Positions 11,175 to 22,432 of a DNA stretch of 64,000 bases are shown here, piece after piece (positions within the stretch are counted from its first letter, which is position 1; every line of letters starts with the position of its first letter). The notes beneath the pieces were generated by a model, which had not been told where the DNA came from, made no database searches, and was given only the letters and a program-made list of their open reading frames with translations. A program made the position numbers and the translations under genes. Source of the DNA: Carex sylvatica (Eukaryota; Streptophyta; Magnoliopsida; Poales; Cyperaceae); NCBI GenBank assembly GCA_964058845.1, contig CAXKVR010000101.1, forward strand, positions 29,069 to 93,068, read 5' to 3'.

Positions 11175-12600
11175 AAAATTTGGCCGCACTGGAATATATG
11201 CCAAAAAGTTTCAGTATAGCAAGCTATACTTTTTAAACCTTTGTTATACTCTGTCAATTCAGATAGCAAGTGTACTATCCTGTCGTTGAGTATGCTCAGG
11301 TATCGATCCACAGGGACGGAAGAAAAATACTGGACTTATCCTAAAATTACTTAAGATTCTAGAAGTGAAAGAGATTGGTTCGATTTTAGTTCTAACAATT
11401 CTACTGGTTTATGACAAGTTTAAAAGACAATAAAAGATAATTAAAGTTGTTTTCAATTGATAAAAGGGCGTTTCCAGGGTTCAGATTTCATTTCTGTTCA
11501 GCCTCGAGGCATACGGCCCGTACAGATTCCCGTACGGTCCGTATGGGACCCCGAGTTAATGCTGCAGCCACTGTTTCCCGTGTTGGTACTGTGTTTAGGG
11601 TTTCTTTTCGACCAGATCTAGATACCTAACCTCAACTTTCGCATTTTGGCCTAATACCCGATTACCGAACTCAAGTACTTCCCTCTTAGATGCGTTAAAC
11701 CTCAACTTTCGCATTTTGGTCTAATTTATCTAAGTTACTTGTTAGTTTACTAAAGTATCCAAGGACTTTCGCCTCAAGGAAAGTTTCGCCTTTCGGGTAC
11801 TCCTTGGTTTCACCCTACTTCATATACTTTACTCGGTTGGAATGAATGTCATAGACTTGGCTCCTAACACTTAGATGTGCGCATTCATCTAACGGGATGA
11901 CTAATCAATTCAAGCAAGCACAAATAAAGCAATAAAAATACTACACAACATAGTAAAAACAAGCATTCAACACAAGATCCAAGTAGCATGCAAGCAAAGC
12001 TAAACTAGAAACTACATCTTACCCCTAGAAACAAAGTAAATTAGCTACTCATGTTCACGAGATAACACAAATAACAAGAAATAAAAGAGTTCATGATAAA
12101 ACAGTGGAAAATCCGAAGATCCGTTCAAAACTTGCGTTCTTCCCTTCTCTTCTTCTTTTCCTCTTGTCCAAGCCACCTAGAATGAATGAATGATGGAATG
12201 TTATTGATTGATTCCCCCCTTTTCTGCTGTGGAATATCTCCTTTAATGTCCCAGATCACGCCTCCAGGGGTTTCCTTTTCGGCTCCTCAAATCGTGCTCA
12301 ATTCAGATTCCAGCTGGATTTTCCGAATCAGCGTTGTACGGCCCGTACAGGATCCCGTACGGACCGTATGCCTGGGCTTTGACTTGGAGACTTTGTGCCT
12401 CTGTTGTAGATCCTTCTGTGTTGGGCAGATCTTGTACGGTCCGTACAGAATGTCATACGGGCCGTATGAAAAGTAGTCAGATGCAGTTTTTCACCCTTTT
12501 TCCTGCAAAATACCAAACAAAGCATAGCAGTACCACATTTCATCGAAATACAAGTAAAAAGTCCACATTCATAGGCTTTAAAGCACATGTTTCATTGTAA
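11175..12600 (-). mobile_element. Ty3/gypsy (Tat/Athila-type) 5' LTR and leader fragment
   Basis: Next to the primer site the minus strand carries the usual Tat/Athila pre-primer text (CCCTGTGGATCGATACCTGA, then AGTACACTTGCTATC). The rest holds the characteristic CTTTCGCATTTTGG repeats (11638-11720) and three modules of CGTACGG palindromes. No gag or pol of this element is present to the left, and the right end abuts a copia fragment near 12620. It is thus a solo or truncated LTR. The exact LTR start is not visible. Confidence 0.6.
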
Positions 12601-12625
12601 ATTAGGGCCATAATTTAGATATAAT

Positions 12626-14428
12626 ATGGAGATATCACCTATTGAGGAAGAGGTTCACACATCACCACATAGTGTTCAATCCAGTATTGAACCAATTTCA
12701 CAAGAGATTGTGCAAGAGATTCAAGAGACTCAGGATGAACAGGAAGAGCCACAAGAACTAAGAAGGTCAACAAGACCTAGAAAGAAACCCGATTTCTATC
12801 TAGGACTTCATGAGATCATGGTAATAGATACCGAAGATCCGACGACCTTTCAAGAAGCAATGAATAGAGATGACTCAAAATCATGGTATGAAGCCATGAA
12901 ATCTGAAATGCAATCCATGTATGACAACCAAGTATGGACCTTGGTAGATCTTCCTCAAGGAAAGAAAACCGTTCAAAACAAATGGGTTTTCAAGAGGAAG
13001 ATGGACATGGATGGAAACATGACAACATACAAGGCAAGACTTGTAGCGAAAGGGTTTAGTCAAGTTCAAGGGATTGACTATGATGAAACCTTCTCGCCTG
13101 TTGCAATGTTTAAGTCTATTCGGATATTACTAGCCATTGCTGCATATTATGACTATGAAATATGGCAAATGGATGTCAAAACAGCATTCCTTAATGGGAA
13201 TTTGGAAGAGGACGTGTACATGGTACAACCTCCGGGTTTTGAAGATCCAAGTAATGGTGGTAAAGTATGCAAGCTTCAAAGGTCCATTTATGGACTAAAG
13301 CAAGCATCTAGGAGTTGAAACAAGCGTTTTGATGACGAGATTAAACGCCTTGGATTCGTCCAAAGCAAGGAAGAGCCTTGTGTATACAAGATAGTCAGTG
13401 GGAGCTATGTACTTTTCTTGGTCTTATATGTTGATGACATACTATTAGTAGGAAACTTTATTCCCTTAATGGAGCAAACAAAATCTTCATTGAAAGATAT
13501 TTTCTCAATGAAAGACTTGGGTGAGGCCCAATATATCTTGGGTATTAAGATATATAGAGATAGGTCTCGGAAACTCATTGGCTTAAGTCAACGTACGTAT
13601 ATTGATAAAGTGTTGAAACGGTTCAACATGCAGAATTCCAAGAAAGGAAATGTGCCAATGACTCAAGGTGTAACACTTAGCAAGTCTCAGTGTGCTACAA
13701 CACGTAAAGACATTGAAATCATGAAGGATGTACCATATGCTTCTGCAATTGGTTCCATCATGTATGCTATGGTGTGTACGCGACCTGATATCGCGTATGC
13801 TCTGAGTATGACAAGTCGTCATCAAGCCCATGCAGGTCCTGCTCATTGGACTGCGGTCAAGAATATCCTCAAGTATATTAACAGGACTAAGGATAAGTTT
13901 CTTGTGTATGGGGGAAAAAGGGAGCTTGTTGTAGAAGGCTACACCGATGCAAGTTTTGCGACCGATTATGATGATAAGCGATCACAATCTGGGTATGTTT
14001 TCATTTTGAATAGGGGTGCCGTTAGTTGGAGAAGTTTCAAACAATCAACAACGGCTGACTCAACAACCCAATCAGAGGTGATGGCTGCTGCTGAAGCCAG
14101 CAAAGAGGGTGTTTGGATCAAGAAGTTCATTGATGAACTTAATGTGGTACCTTCCATCGAAGGACCATTGGAGCTGTTTTGCGATAATAGTGGAGCTATT
14201 GCGTAAATCAAGGAGCCGAAGGCACACCACAAGATCAAACACATGGATAGAAAATACTTTGTCATTCGAGACTTCATAGAAGAGAGTAGAATAAAATTGT
14301 TAAAGGTGGACACGGATAGCAACACAGCAGATCCTCTAACAAAGCCTTTATCTCAAGCCAAGAGCGAAGTCCACTTTGATTCCATGGGTCTAAAGGAACA
14401 TGGAGAATGGATAGAGATAGCTGATTAA
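12626..14428 (+). pseudogene. Ty1/copia pol fragment (reverse transcriptase and RNase H), two nonsense mutations
   Basis: The region encodes the end of integrase or linker, a full RVT_2 reverse transcriptase (WVFKRKMDMDGNMTTYKARL, FSPVAMFKSIR, QMDVKTAFLNG, PPGFEDP, YGLKQASRSW; catalytic YVDDILLVG in the second open part) and RNase H (YTDASFATDYDDKRSQSG, SWRSFKQSTTADSTTQSEVM, DNSGAI, HHKIKHMDRKYF). The frame is closed by TGA at the Trp codon after QASRS (about 13316) and by TAA at about 14204. Both fit G:C to A:T transitions of TGG and CAA codons. Gag, protease and most of integrase are missing: the copy is 5'-truncated at about 12620, abutting the gypsy LTR. The frame stays open past both stops, so decay is recent. 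Confidence 0.9.
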
Positions 14429-14496
14429 GTCAGAAGGCAACTCTAGTTTTTTTTTAAGTTAATACATATGAATGTATAAGATGTAACTTTAAGAAC

Positions 14497-14507
14497 AAGT
14501 GGGAGAT
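14497..14507 (+). other. Polypurine tract of the copia fragment
   Basis: AAGTGGGAGAT lies directly before the LTR start TGTTATATTTG, the normal plus-strand primer position and wording in plant copia elements. Confidence 0.8.
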
Positions 14508-16281
14508 TGTTATATTTGTGTTCTAAAAGTTATCATTTGTTGATTATCTTTTATATATGTTATATTTATGAATTGAATGTGATTTACATTTTGTTCCATG
14601 AGTTTTATATTTATATTTAGAAGTGTTCAAGAAGATGCACTTGGTCTTGAACTGCAGGACTTTAAGTAAATAAATATACAACACTAAAATGTTCATAGGT
14701 CTTGCATATTAGCAGGAACACTAATATGACATATAAGACTGTCGTGTTGATTAAAAGTACGTTGTAGTTCTGCAAACGTTGATAAAAGATTATCATTTAA
14801 TAACACGAATATATGAAATGCTTCATATATTGAACAGACCTAATAGATGAAACATTATATGGATTGTGTTAGTGTCATTAATGTTTTCATCGTGTCTCTG
14901 ATTTCAAGATTGAGACATATATTATTTTCACATGAGGAATGTACAACGTAATTATTATTAAAAGCTACTTGCAAGAAGTGGTGATAAAAATAATAGTTCT
15001 TTATATGTAACTTGTGCGGGAAAATGATATATGTCAATAGCATCATTGCCACTCATTAATAATGAGAAATGATATTTTGGGCCCCTTGGTAAAGTAGAAT
15101 TATAAATGGATCCAATATAACTGAAGTGCAGTTATAATTTTATAATTTGCTTAATAGAGATCAAGAAATGATTATAATACAAAGATGACACAGTCCTACT
15201 TTATATATTAATCAGAATACCATAAGGCAAGAAATAGACACAAGTAATGAAAAATGTTACATTACTGTAAGGATCGCGTTTCGTAAAAGGATTACTAAAC
15301 GTCTATGTTATTTGGGTAGCTGTAATGTATAGCTAGAATACCGCTTACAGTTTATGAAATTAAATATTTTATTTCATTGCCAACATAATATAGATCCTCA
15401 ATATAGGTCACACCAACTGAACGGAAAACAAGAAATAAATATTATGTCACATGATGTGGCTGACTAGCAGGGAAATAAATATATATATTGTAATGTGCAT
15501 ATTATGAGAATAATATTTGTTGCACATATCATAATATGTGAATATTATGAAATATAAATTTATTTCAAGCCCAAGCCCAAGCCCAAAACATATTTTAGCA
15601 AATTGAGAAGAGAATAAGCCCAAACAAATATTGATTATGACCATTAAATTCGGATTACAAAATGGACAGATTTTAAGGCAACTTTGAATGAGCATTTGAA
15701 GGGGCAAACATTAACCAATCTGGGTGTGATCTATGATTTCTGTAGCCCTTCGAATGTAGAATTCAACGGTGAAAGTTTCAAGTCGTTTGGAATTCCCTAC
15801 AGAACAATATGATAGTTTTAGTAACGAAAGGTCAGAAGTTGATGTGATGTTTTCGAATTCTGTTCATGTTTTAATACGAATTTAAAGAGTCTAATTAAAT
15901 TTTTATAGCTGTAAATAATAGAACTAAATATATACATCAGGTATGGCTTTTCTCTCTCTCAAGTGAGTTTAGAGTTTTTCCTCCAAAACATTTTGCTAAA
16001 ATATATATCGATTGATTATACAATCGATTAATAGACGGGTGAAAAGCTAGACGCGGAAGAGAGTTCGCTAGCACGAATTTGACACCGTTCTTGTTTCGGA
16101 TTCAAGGTGAACCTTAGAGGAATCAAGCTACGTTAAAGATCATTGGTATGATATAAAATTTCCTCTTGTAGGAATATGTATATGATTATGACATGGATAA
16201 ATTAGCAATAATAGAACGATCTTAGATGTTATCGGATTAAATTTATTTTATTTTATCCGATTCGCATCTTGAAATCATTCA
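14508..16281 (+). mobile_element. 3' LTR of the copia fragment
   Basis: It starts TGTTATATTTGTGTTC directly after the polypurine tract. The end is inferred at ATTCA (16281), because the next base begins an inverted copy of the LTR's own first 210 bases. That gives a length near 1.77 kb. A less likely alternative end is GATCA at about 16142, followed by TTGGTATGAT, which weakly resembles a Met-tRNA primer site. There is no coding sequence; the small frames inside are chance. Confidence 0.6.
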
Positions 16282-16282
16282 A

Positions 16283-16504
16283 TGCAAGACCTGTGAACAT
16301 TTTAGTGTTGTATATTTATTTACTTAAAGTCCTGCAGTTCAAGACCAAGTGCATCTTCTTGAACACTTCTAAATATAAATATAAATATAAAACTCATGGA
16401 ACAAAAATGTAAATCACATTCAATTCATAAATATAACATATATAAAAGATAATCAACAAATGATAACTTTTAGAACACAAATCTAACAATCTCCCACTTG
16501 TTCT
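16283..16504 (-). mobile_element. Inverted copy of the copia polypurine tract plus first ~210 bp of the LTR
   Basis: Read on the minus strand from 16504, this gives AGAACAAGTGGGAGATTGTT and then follows 14493-14715 base for base except for a few changes (one substitution near the LTR start, one extra T, one 6-bp insertion TTATAT). The homology stops at GGTCTTGCAT. On the other side it ends at 16504, where gypsy-LTR-like sequence starts. Confidence 0.85.
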
Positions 16505-17527
16505 CCTGGACATTGTCAAATTGTTACTTACCATTTTGTGTGCATTTTATTTATTTGTTTGGAATTGTGCATGTTGAATCGAATGATTCCTTTGGCTTGT
16601 TTAGAAATACAATAGGATTACTTCATATCGATCATGAGACTTGTAAGTAGGATATGTTGAGCATAACATCGTGTAGTGTTAAATGGACGAAGGAAAACGG
16701 TAACAGATATGTTAAAGGAAAGGGGCCAACATGCGTTGAATGCATGTTGGGATGTATACATTGGGTCTGGGTTCGACTAGACCCCTCGTCAACATGGCGT
16801 TGGTTGGATTTCCCGTCACGGGTCAAGATCTAGCGTAGGGTGGATTCCCCGTCTAGTGAGACAACCAATATCTAGCGTAGGGTGGATTCCCCATCTAGTG
16901 AGAAGTCTTCTGTTGTTGGATGGATTTTCCAGCGGATTGGCGGTCTTCCAGTGTTGGATGGATTTTCCACTGGATTGGCAAATAAATGAATTAACAGAAA
17001 ACTTAAAAGATAATTAACGAAGAGTGTGTGTGTGTGTGGGTGGGTGTGTGTTTTAAATATTGCATAGCATGTGGGGATATAATATTTATATCCTATTTAT
17101 ATTAATAAGTAAATTTGACAAACTCCGGGACTGGAACTAAATCCCGTACTGAGATACTGTTCTATCTCTCACCCGTTCCACTTTTATGTGGGTTCCAGAA
17201 AATGATGAAGCTGATGAAGAGCACGAATATGAGGGATGCAGATCAGGAAGTCAACGAGCAGACGGCTCAAGTATCTTTTTTAATTTCTTTAGTTAAACTT
17301 TAATTCTCTCTTTAGAAGTGGATACATTGACTAACATGGCAATTATCAGTTGCTGGCCATGTTTGTCTTGATCTCATGTTGAATGTATGTAATGTACTTG
17401 AACTTTTTGTGATATTAGAAGATTTTGTTGGATTTTAAGATGTTGCATGAGTAATTATTATTGATAATGTATGTGATGTGTACACGCCTTACGTATAAAT
17501 ACGTGGCGGATTGTCTCGGGGTGTGAC
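16505..17527 (+). mobile_element. Truncated Ty3/gypsy LTR
   Basis: The segment ends GGGGTGTGACA at 17527, the usual 3' end of chromovirus-type gypsy LTRs. Inside are two direct repeats TAGCGTAGGGTGGATTCCCC (16833 and 16874) and a pair of GTTGGATGGATTTTCC repeats (about 16915-16980), plus a (GT)n tract at 17025-17050. Its start is missing because the inverted copia piece joins at 16504. The right edge abuts the 3' end of a MULE gene. The element family is inferred from the terminus only. Confidence 0.5.
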
Positions 17528-19699
17528 ATCTCCTTTCTTATCCATCCTTATGAACGAAGTATTCTATCACCGACATATGCAGGCCACTCATGCTGATCGG
17601 GATAAGAATGGAAAGATCCACCCCAAGTGGAAGCAAGGTAATCGGTACGATAAATGTCAGCAACATAGTGGTCTTCACAGTAGTTCCTCACTCTGCATAC
17701 CGCCATCACGTGACTGCAGGGTATGTGACTTAGTTGGGGTCCTTGGCATGTACAGGTTACCGCCCTGGCATCTCCGAATTTAACCACGTACTTGCAAGCC
17801 CTCTTCATAAACTCCATAGTGCCTATCGGGATCACATTCATAGTTGCACCTTTGTCCCTGTGTTGTTTTAGTTTCTCCTCCATCCTTGTTGAAAATGACT
17901 GGTTCATCCTTATTAATTCTACGGCCTTAGCACGCCGTTCTTGAAACCAGGCATTTAACTTGTAGAATGTGTCTTCTATAACTGCAGCCACAGGCAACAT
18001 CCGGCTCTGCTTGAAGACTGCATTCAGCGACTCCGCCCCGTTGGTGGTCATAATTTCCCAATGCCAACCTCCATCATGGGATTGATATATTTTCTCGTAT
18101 GCTGAATCTTCGTTTACATCTCTGGAATTATTTTTGCCCACCTTCATTAAGTAGAGATTTGCCTTTGGCATGTACTAAAAAAAATAAGGAAATAAAATAA
18201 TATAAGTAAATAATTGTACAAAAAAAATAGTCTTCGAAAAATACAATAATATATGTAAACAATTGAAATATATATACCTTTGCAAAATTTCTAGTCATCT
18301 CTACCACCCTTCTCGGCTTTTTCTTTTTGTAATTTTGTCTAAATGTTTCTAGAACCCACTTGTCATTTCTGGTTGCCTTGGAAAGGTTCTCCGCAATGTG
18401 TTGCATACACAACCTGTGCACACACTGCCCATTACGCGTTGACCAACCATAATCTTCACGATCAAAAACATATTTTATTCCTTTGTGCTGGTCTGATATC
18501 ACACAGAAAAATTTTCCTTTCCCAATCACCCGTCTTCTTAAAAACTACATAAAGAATCCCCAGTTCTCACCATTCTCTTTCTGAATAATTGCAAAGGCCA
18601 AAGGCAATAACTGGTTCTCAGTATCATATGCACATGCTATCAGTAACCTCCCCTCATAACGGTCAGACATGAAGCATGCATCAATGCTGATAACGGGTCT
18701 GATGTATGGCACAGCTTTGATACAAGTACCAAAAGCCCATGCTATGCCCTTGAATTGTTGAGCTCCCTCTATTAGCATCCCTCCTTATCAAAAAAGGGGC
18801 CATGCCACCGCTCATATACAGTGCCGACATTTGTACTTGCCATGGCCTGGAGCAATGGTGCCAGATAGCCGTATGAATCCTTCCAACTACCAAATATTCT
18901 GCAAATGGCAAGTTCCCGACCTCTCCACAGCCTGTTGTATTTTGGTGTTACATATTTGTATTTGTGTCTGGCGGTTCTAGCCACCATCTTGATGCTCATA
19001 GATGGGTCCTCCTTAATGTCTTCCTCAATTGCATCGACAATTAATGATGCCGTCAGCTGTGAATGGTCTGTCCTTGTAGATGCAGACTTTCATGTATGGA
19101 GTGGTTCACATTTCTTAATCATCCATGCTTCTCCTGAACCCGCAGGGGTTGCAAAAAGACGGAACTCGCACCGCGGGTGAGTTTTACATAACACAACTAA
19201 CATTGTTCGGTCCCTTTTGTGTATTTTACATTCCCAGTTGCCGTGAACATGAGTCTCATAGATTTTCTTTATAAGTTCATCTATGTTGGTATAAAGTTGT
19301 CCCAGGGCAAGTTCATCATTGTATACAACACGAGGGCCAAAATAAGTAATGTCTGCCTCTTCAAATGCTATGGTATCGTTGAATGTGGCGACATGATGCT
19401 TATTTTTCCGACCTCTAATCGAAAATTTTTCTTCCCTAGATAAACATAGTACATTTGCATCACCATCTGATAAGTTATCAGATTCCCAGATCCCTTCGTA
19501 TTCATCTCCCGTTTCCATTTCATTTTCTGGTATGACATCAATAGCATCAACATCAATATCAATATCAATATCAGTTCGATTAACGGGTACCGGTCCTGAC
19601 TCTGGCATAGTTGGAAATCTAGGGATTATGGGTGTCTGTCTGGGTGGTGGTGGTAACTCTTCAATATTTTCAGGAGAGTTGTGGTGGTACCCTTGGTTG

Positions 19700-20360
19700 C
19701 AGTGTAACAAAATGCGGTCTATGCGGCCGCATATGCGTATGCGGTTCCGAACCGCATAGAAAATTAATATGCGGTCTAATATGCGGTTCCGCATATGCGG
19801 CCGCATATTCGGCCGCATATTTGGCCGCATAATTTTGACCGCATACCGCATATGCCATATACCGCATATGATCCGCATATGAACCGCATATGAACCGCAT
19901 ATACCGTATATGATCTGCATATGAACCGCATATGAACCCCATATGAACCGCATATGATCCGCATATGAACCGCATACCGCATATGATCCGCATATGAACC
20001 GCATACCGCATATGATCCGCATATGAACCGCATATACCGCATATGATCTGGATATGATCCGCATATGATCTGCATATGAACCGCATATGATTCGCATAAA
20101 ATTCTTGTTATGAAACTTTTGAATTAGTAGATTTTAAAATATATATGCTTTTATTACCTTGTTGTTGTGTGTTCTTATATCTACAAACATGTGTATTCTT
20201 ATTTCTGTTGTGAGATTATGCTTCAAAATATATATGAATTCTTATTTTAAAATCCGCATATATAAATCCGCATAAAAATCCGCATATGCGGCCGCATACC
20301 GTATATGCGGTATGCGGTGGCCTTCCGCATACCGCATAGAAACCGCATTTTATAACACTG
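19700..20360. mobile_element. 661-bp hAT MITE with perfect 8-bp target duplication and CATATG repeat array
   Basis: It starts CAGTGTAACAAAATGCGGT and ends ACCGCATTTTATAACACTG, imperfect inverted termini of hAT type. CTTGGTTG flanks it on both sides (19692-19699 and 20361-20368), an exact target duplication inside the MULE linker. About half of the element (19830-20100) is an array of 11-bp units CATATGAACCG and CATATGATCCG with shorter variants CATATACCG and CATACCG. Because 11 bp is not a multiple of three and the units lack stops, all minus-strand frames stay open. The long frame that runs from here into the MULE gene is therefore not a real protein start. Confidence 0.9.
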
Positions 20361-20369
20361 CTTGGTTGT

Positions 20370-20560
20370 CACAAGGGGAGTAGTGGTGGTCCTCCTGGTT
20401 GTCATAAGGGGAGTGGTGGTGGTATCCCTGGTTGTCATAAGAGGAGTGGTGGTGGTACCTCGGGCTGTCATAAGGGAGTGGTGGTGATACTACTGGTTGT
20501 CATAAGGGGAGTGGTGGTGGTACCCTTGGTTGTCATAACCCGAATTATCATAACCTAAAG
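20370..20560 (-). repeat. 33-bp coding tandem repeat in the MULE linker
   Basis: About five units read GGTTGTCATAAGGGGAGTGG on the plus strand, which encodes YDNQGYHHHSP-type residues on the minus strand. One unit has a TAG stop, and a frame change occurs between units, so the original low-complexity linker is no longer open throughout. Confidence 0.7.
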
Positions 20561-21029
20561 GTCCATCCCTAGCCACACTAGAAGGTCCAGCCCCAGCACG
20601 GGGAACCCTCTTTGAATATATGTCAATTACCGAGACCCCACTAGACTCAAATTTAGTGTACACAACTCTCCATAAATTCGCATATGTTATTGGAAACCTC
20701 ACAAAGTAAGGTCTACCCGCCCCACCTCTTTGTGAGTTATCAATCCGTGTAGCCAATTCTATTTCATACCTGTTGGGGTTTATAATAGTCTTTTCGTATA
20801 TTAGCTGCTTGAGTTCCTGCAATGTGGGATTTTCATTAACCTCGAAGTCAAATGCAGCATCTTTCGTGTAATACACGCCATCTACACCTTTTTGTAGCTT
20901 GCCGCCCACATACAGTGCAACTAACATCTTTTCCTTAACAAACTACATTTAACAAAAATTTAATAAGTATTACAGTAATTGTACAATAATAAATGACAAA
21001 TAAAAAAAAAAACTTGTTGGTAGAGGTAA

Positions 21030-21205
21030 ATGCAACACTTACAGAAATTGAACGGTAACTCTACAGTAATTGTACAACAAATTCTCCAGTAATTGTACAG
21101 CAAATTCTACAGTAATTGTACAGTAAATTCTATAACAATTGTACAGTAAATTGTACAGCAAATTGTACAGTAATTGTACAGTAAATTGTACAGTAATCGT
21201 ATAGT
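21030..21205. repeat. TTGTACAGTAA repeat cluster upstream of the MULE start
   Basis: Ten or more copies of AATTGTACAGTAA/AATTCTACAGTAA occur at 11-17-bp spacing. They start about 100 bases upstream of the MULE start codon on the minus strand. TGTACA is itself palindromic. The position suggests promoter-proximal or subterminal repeats of the MULE. Confidence 0.6.
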
Positions 21206-22189
21206 AATTGACTAATTACCAAATAATTAAATAGAATTTAAATAATACCTGTCGCTTTTCGCCAAAAAAATCGCCCTCTTATGCTGTTGGAAGTGATGGT
21301 AATGGTATTATCCAATTCTTGTCATAACTCTGACAAACAGAGGTAGTTCACATTTCTTGCTGGCTTCTATCCTGGGTCGATCCTCAAGCATCTATCAATG
21401 AAAATGGAAAGGCAGAGCGAGTCTGGGTTCGGAATTTGGGTGCAGATCATGAATTTGGACTAAACTTTGTCCCACTTTGATCCTTCCTCTAGTAGCATCT
21501 TATGCCTTCATGTGTAAACCAAATCATGTTTCATGTTAGTTAACAGTTAAACCAATACTTGTGTTAATGATTTTTCTGTTACAACAAAATGCATTTTATA
21601 TATCTTGGTCATAGTGTTATAGTTAGTAGCTATAGTTAAAACCAGTAACATCGAACTAAGTTGATATAAAATGTTTACCTTAATTCTCTTTTGGGATTCT
21701 TTTAGGAAAAATTACCTGTAATCTGAATGTTGTATACTGTCATAGTAATAAAACTAAATGTTCAGTTCACTGACACCCCTATTGAAATTTTTACAATTTA
21801 AACCCTCAATAAATTGAAATCACACTCATGATTTCATCATATTTGAAATCCTCTAATTTTTTACTTCATGGGAGATCCAAAATTCAAAATCCCACATCTA
21901 ATGAGCTGCTAGCTTCCAAATGAGCCATAGATAGTGAGATGATTAAGTTCAGATAAAAAATCTGAATCTGCTCAGTATATACTATATACTAGTACACAAG
22001 ATCGGGTCTATTAGTAAATGAAGTTTTCATTACATACTATATAGGACACTATTTACATTAGTAGAAAATTGAAGGTTAACTGAGGAAAGTCGGTTAAAAA
22101 ATCGATCAATTGCACAACTGAAACTTTAGTAATGTGTTGTGTAGTTGCAATATAGATTATGAACTAATTAATTGTTAGTGGAGACTAAC
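21206..22189 (-). other. Intergenic or intron 1 of the unidentified minus-strand gene
   Basis: A GT donor (GTTAGTC, complement of 22183-22189) starts here on the minus strand. I found no second exon before the MULE remnants, so either the intron is very long and contains the nested transposons or the gene is broken. The sequence is otherwise AT-rich and non-coding. Confidence 0.4.
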
Positions 22190-22269
22190 CTTGAGAAGAG
22201 ATTCTCGATGGGTCGAGTTAGTTTGAGGGAGCGGTTGAAATTCTGACTCGAAGTGCTCATACTTGCCAT
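22190..22269 (-). CDS. Short first exon of an unidentified gene
   Basis: The first ATG of an open frame lies at 22269 (minus) in good context. It encodes 26 residues plus two bases, beginning MASMSTSSQNFNRSLKLTRP and ending ...NLFS before the donor AAG|GTTAGT. Upstream the frame stays open without another ATG, in a pyrimidine-rich leader. The head-to-head position with SF3B1, 467 bases apart, and the clean donor support a real transcribed exon. I do not recognise the protein family. The Ser/Arg-rich start could be an organelle-targeting peptide, but this is only a guess. No downstream exon is visible within the next kilobases. Confidence 0.45.
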
Positions 22270-22399
22270 GGATGTGCCGTGAGAGGAGACAGTGGAGGAT
22301 GTAACGACTAACGAGACGAAAGAGGTAACAAAATCCGATAAAAGAGAGCGACGAGTGAGTGGGTCGGAAGCCACGCGTGCCAGAGAAAGCAAATGAAGT

Positions 22400-22432
<33 letters not shown>

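Larger units (their letters stand above)
17548..20927 (-). pseudogene. MULE (MuDR-type) transposase pseudogene interrupted by a hAT element
   Basis: The minus-strand order is: N-terminal PB1/ubiquitin-like start (20927; MLVALYVGGKLQKG), a Gly/Tyr/His-rich repeat linker built on YDNQGYHHHSP (about 20370-20560), the MuDR DNA-binding domain (about 19480-19100; FKVG-type region ending CKTHPRCEFRLFATPAGSGE), the MULE transposase core (18999-18545; ISIDACFMSDRYEGRLLIAC, AFAIIQKENGENW), then HRLCMQHIAENL. A short intron follows (about 18279-18176, AAG|GTATAT to TTTTAG), and the last exon (to 17548) has a SWIM finger CTCQGPQLSHIPCSH. Breaks include the 661-bp hAT insertion at 19700-20360, a stop and frameshift in the linker, and several stops and frameshifts between 19090 and 18545. 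The terminal inverted repeats of the MULE were not located. Confidence 0.85.

Noticed and set aside
12186..12600. Overlapping frames on both strands around the CGTACGG modules
   Set aside because: They lie in an LTR and arise from palindromic GC-rich modules, with no known domain.
19090..20097. A 335-codon open frame joining CATATG repeats to the MULE DNA-binding domain
   Set aside because: Its first half is the hAT MITE array, open in all minus-strand frames because of repeat composition. The exact target duplication shows it is an insertion, not a fusion protein.
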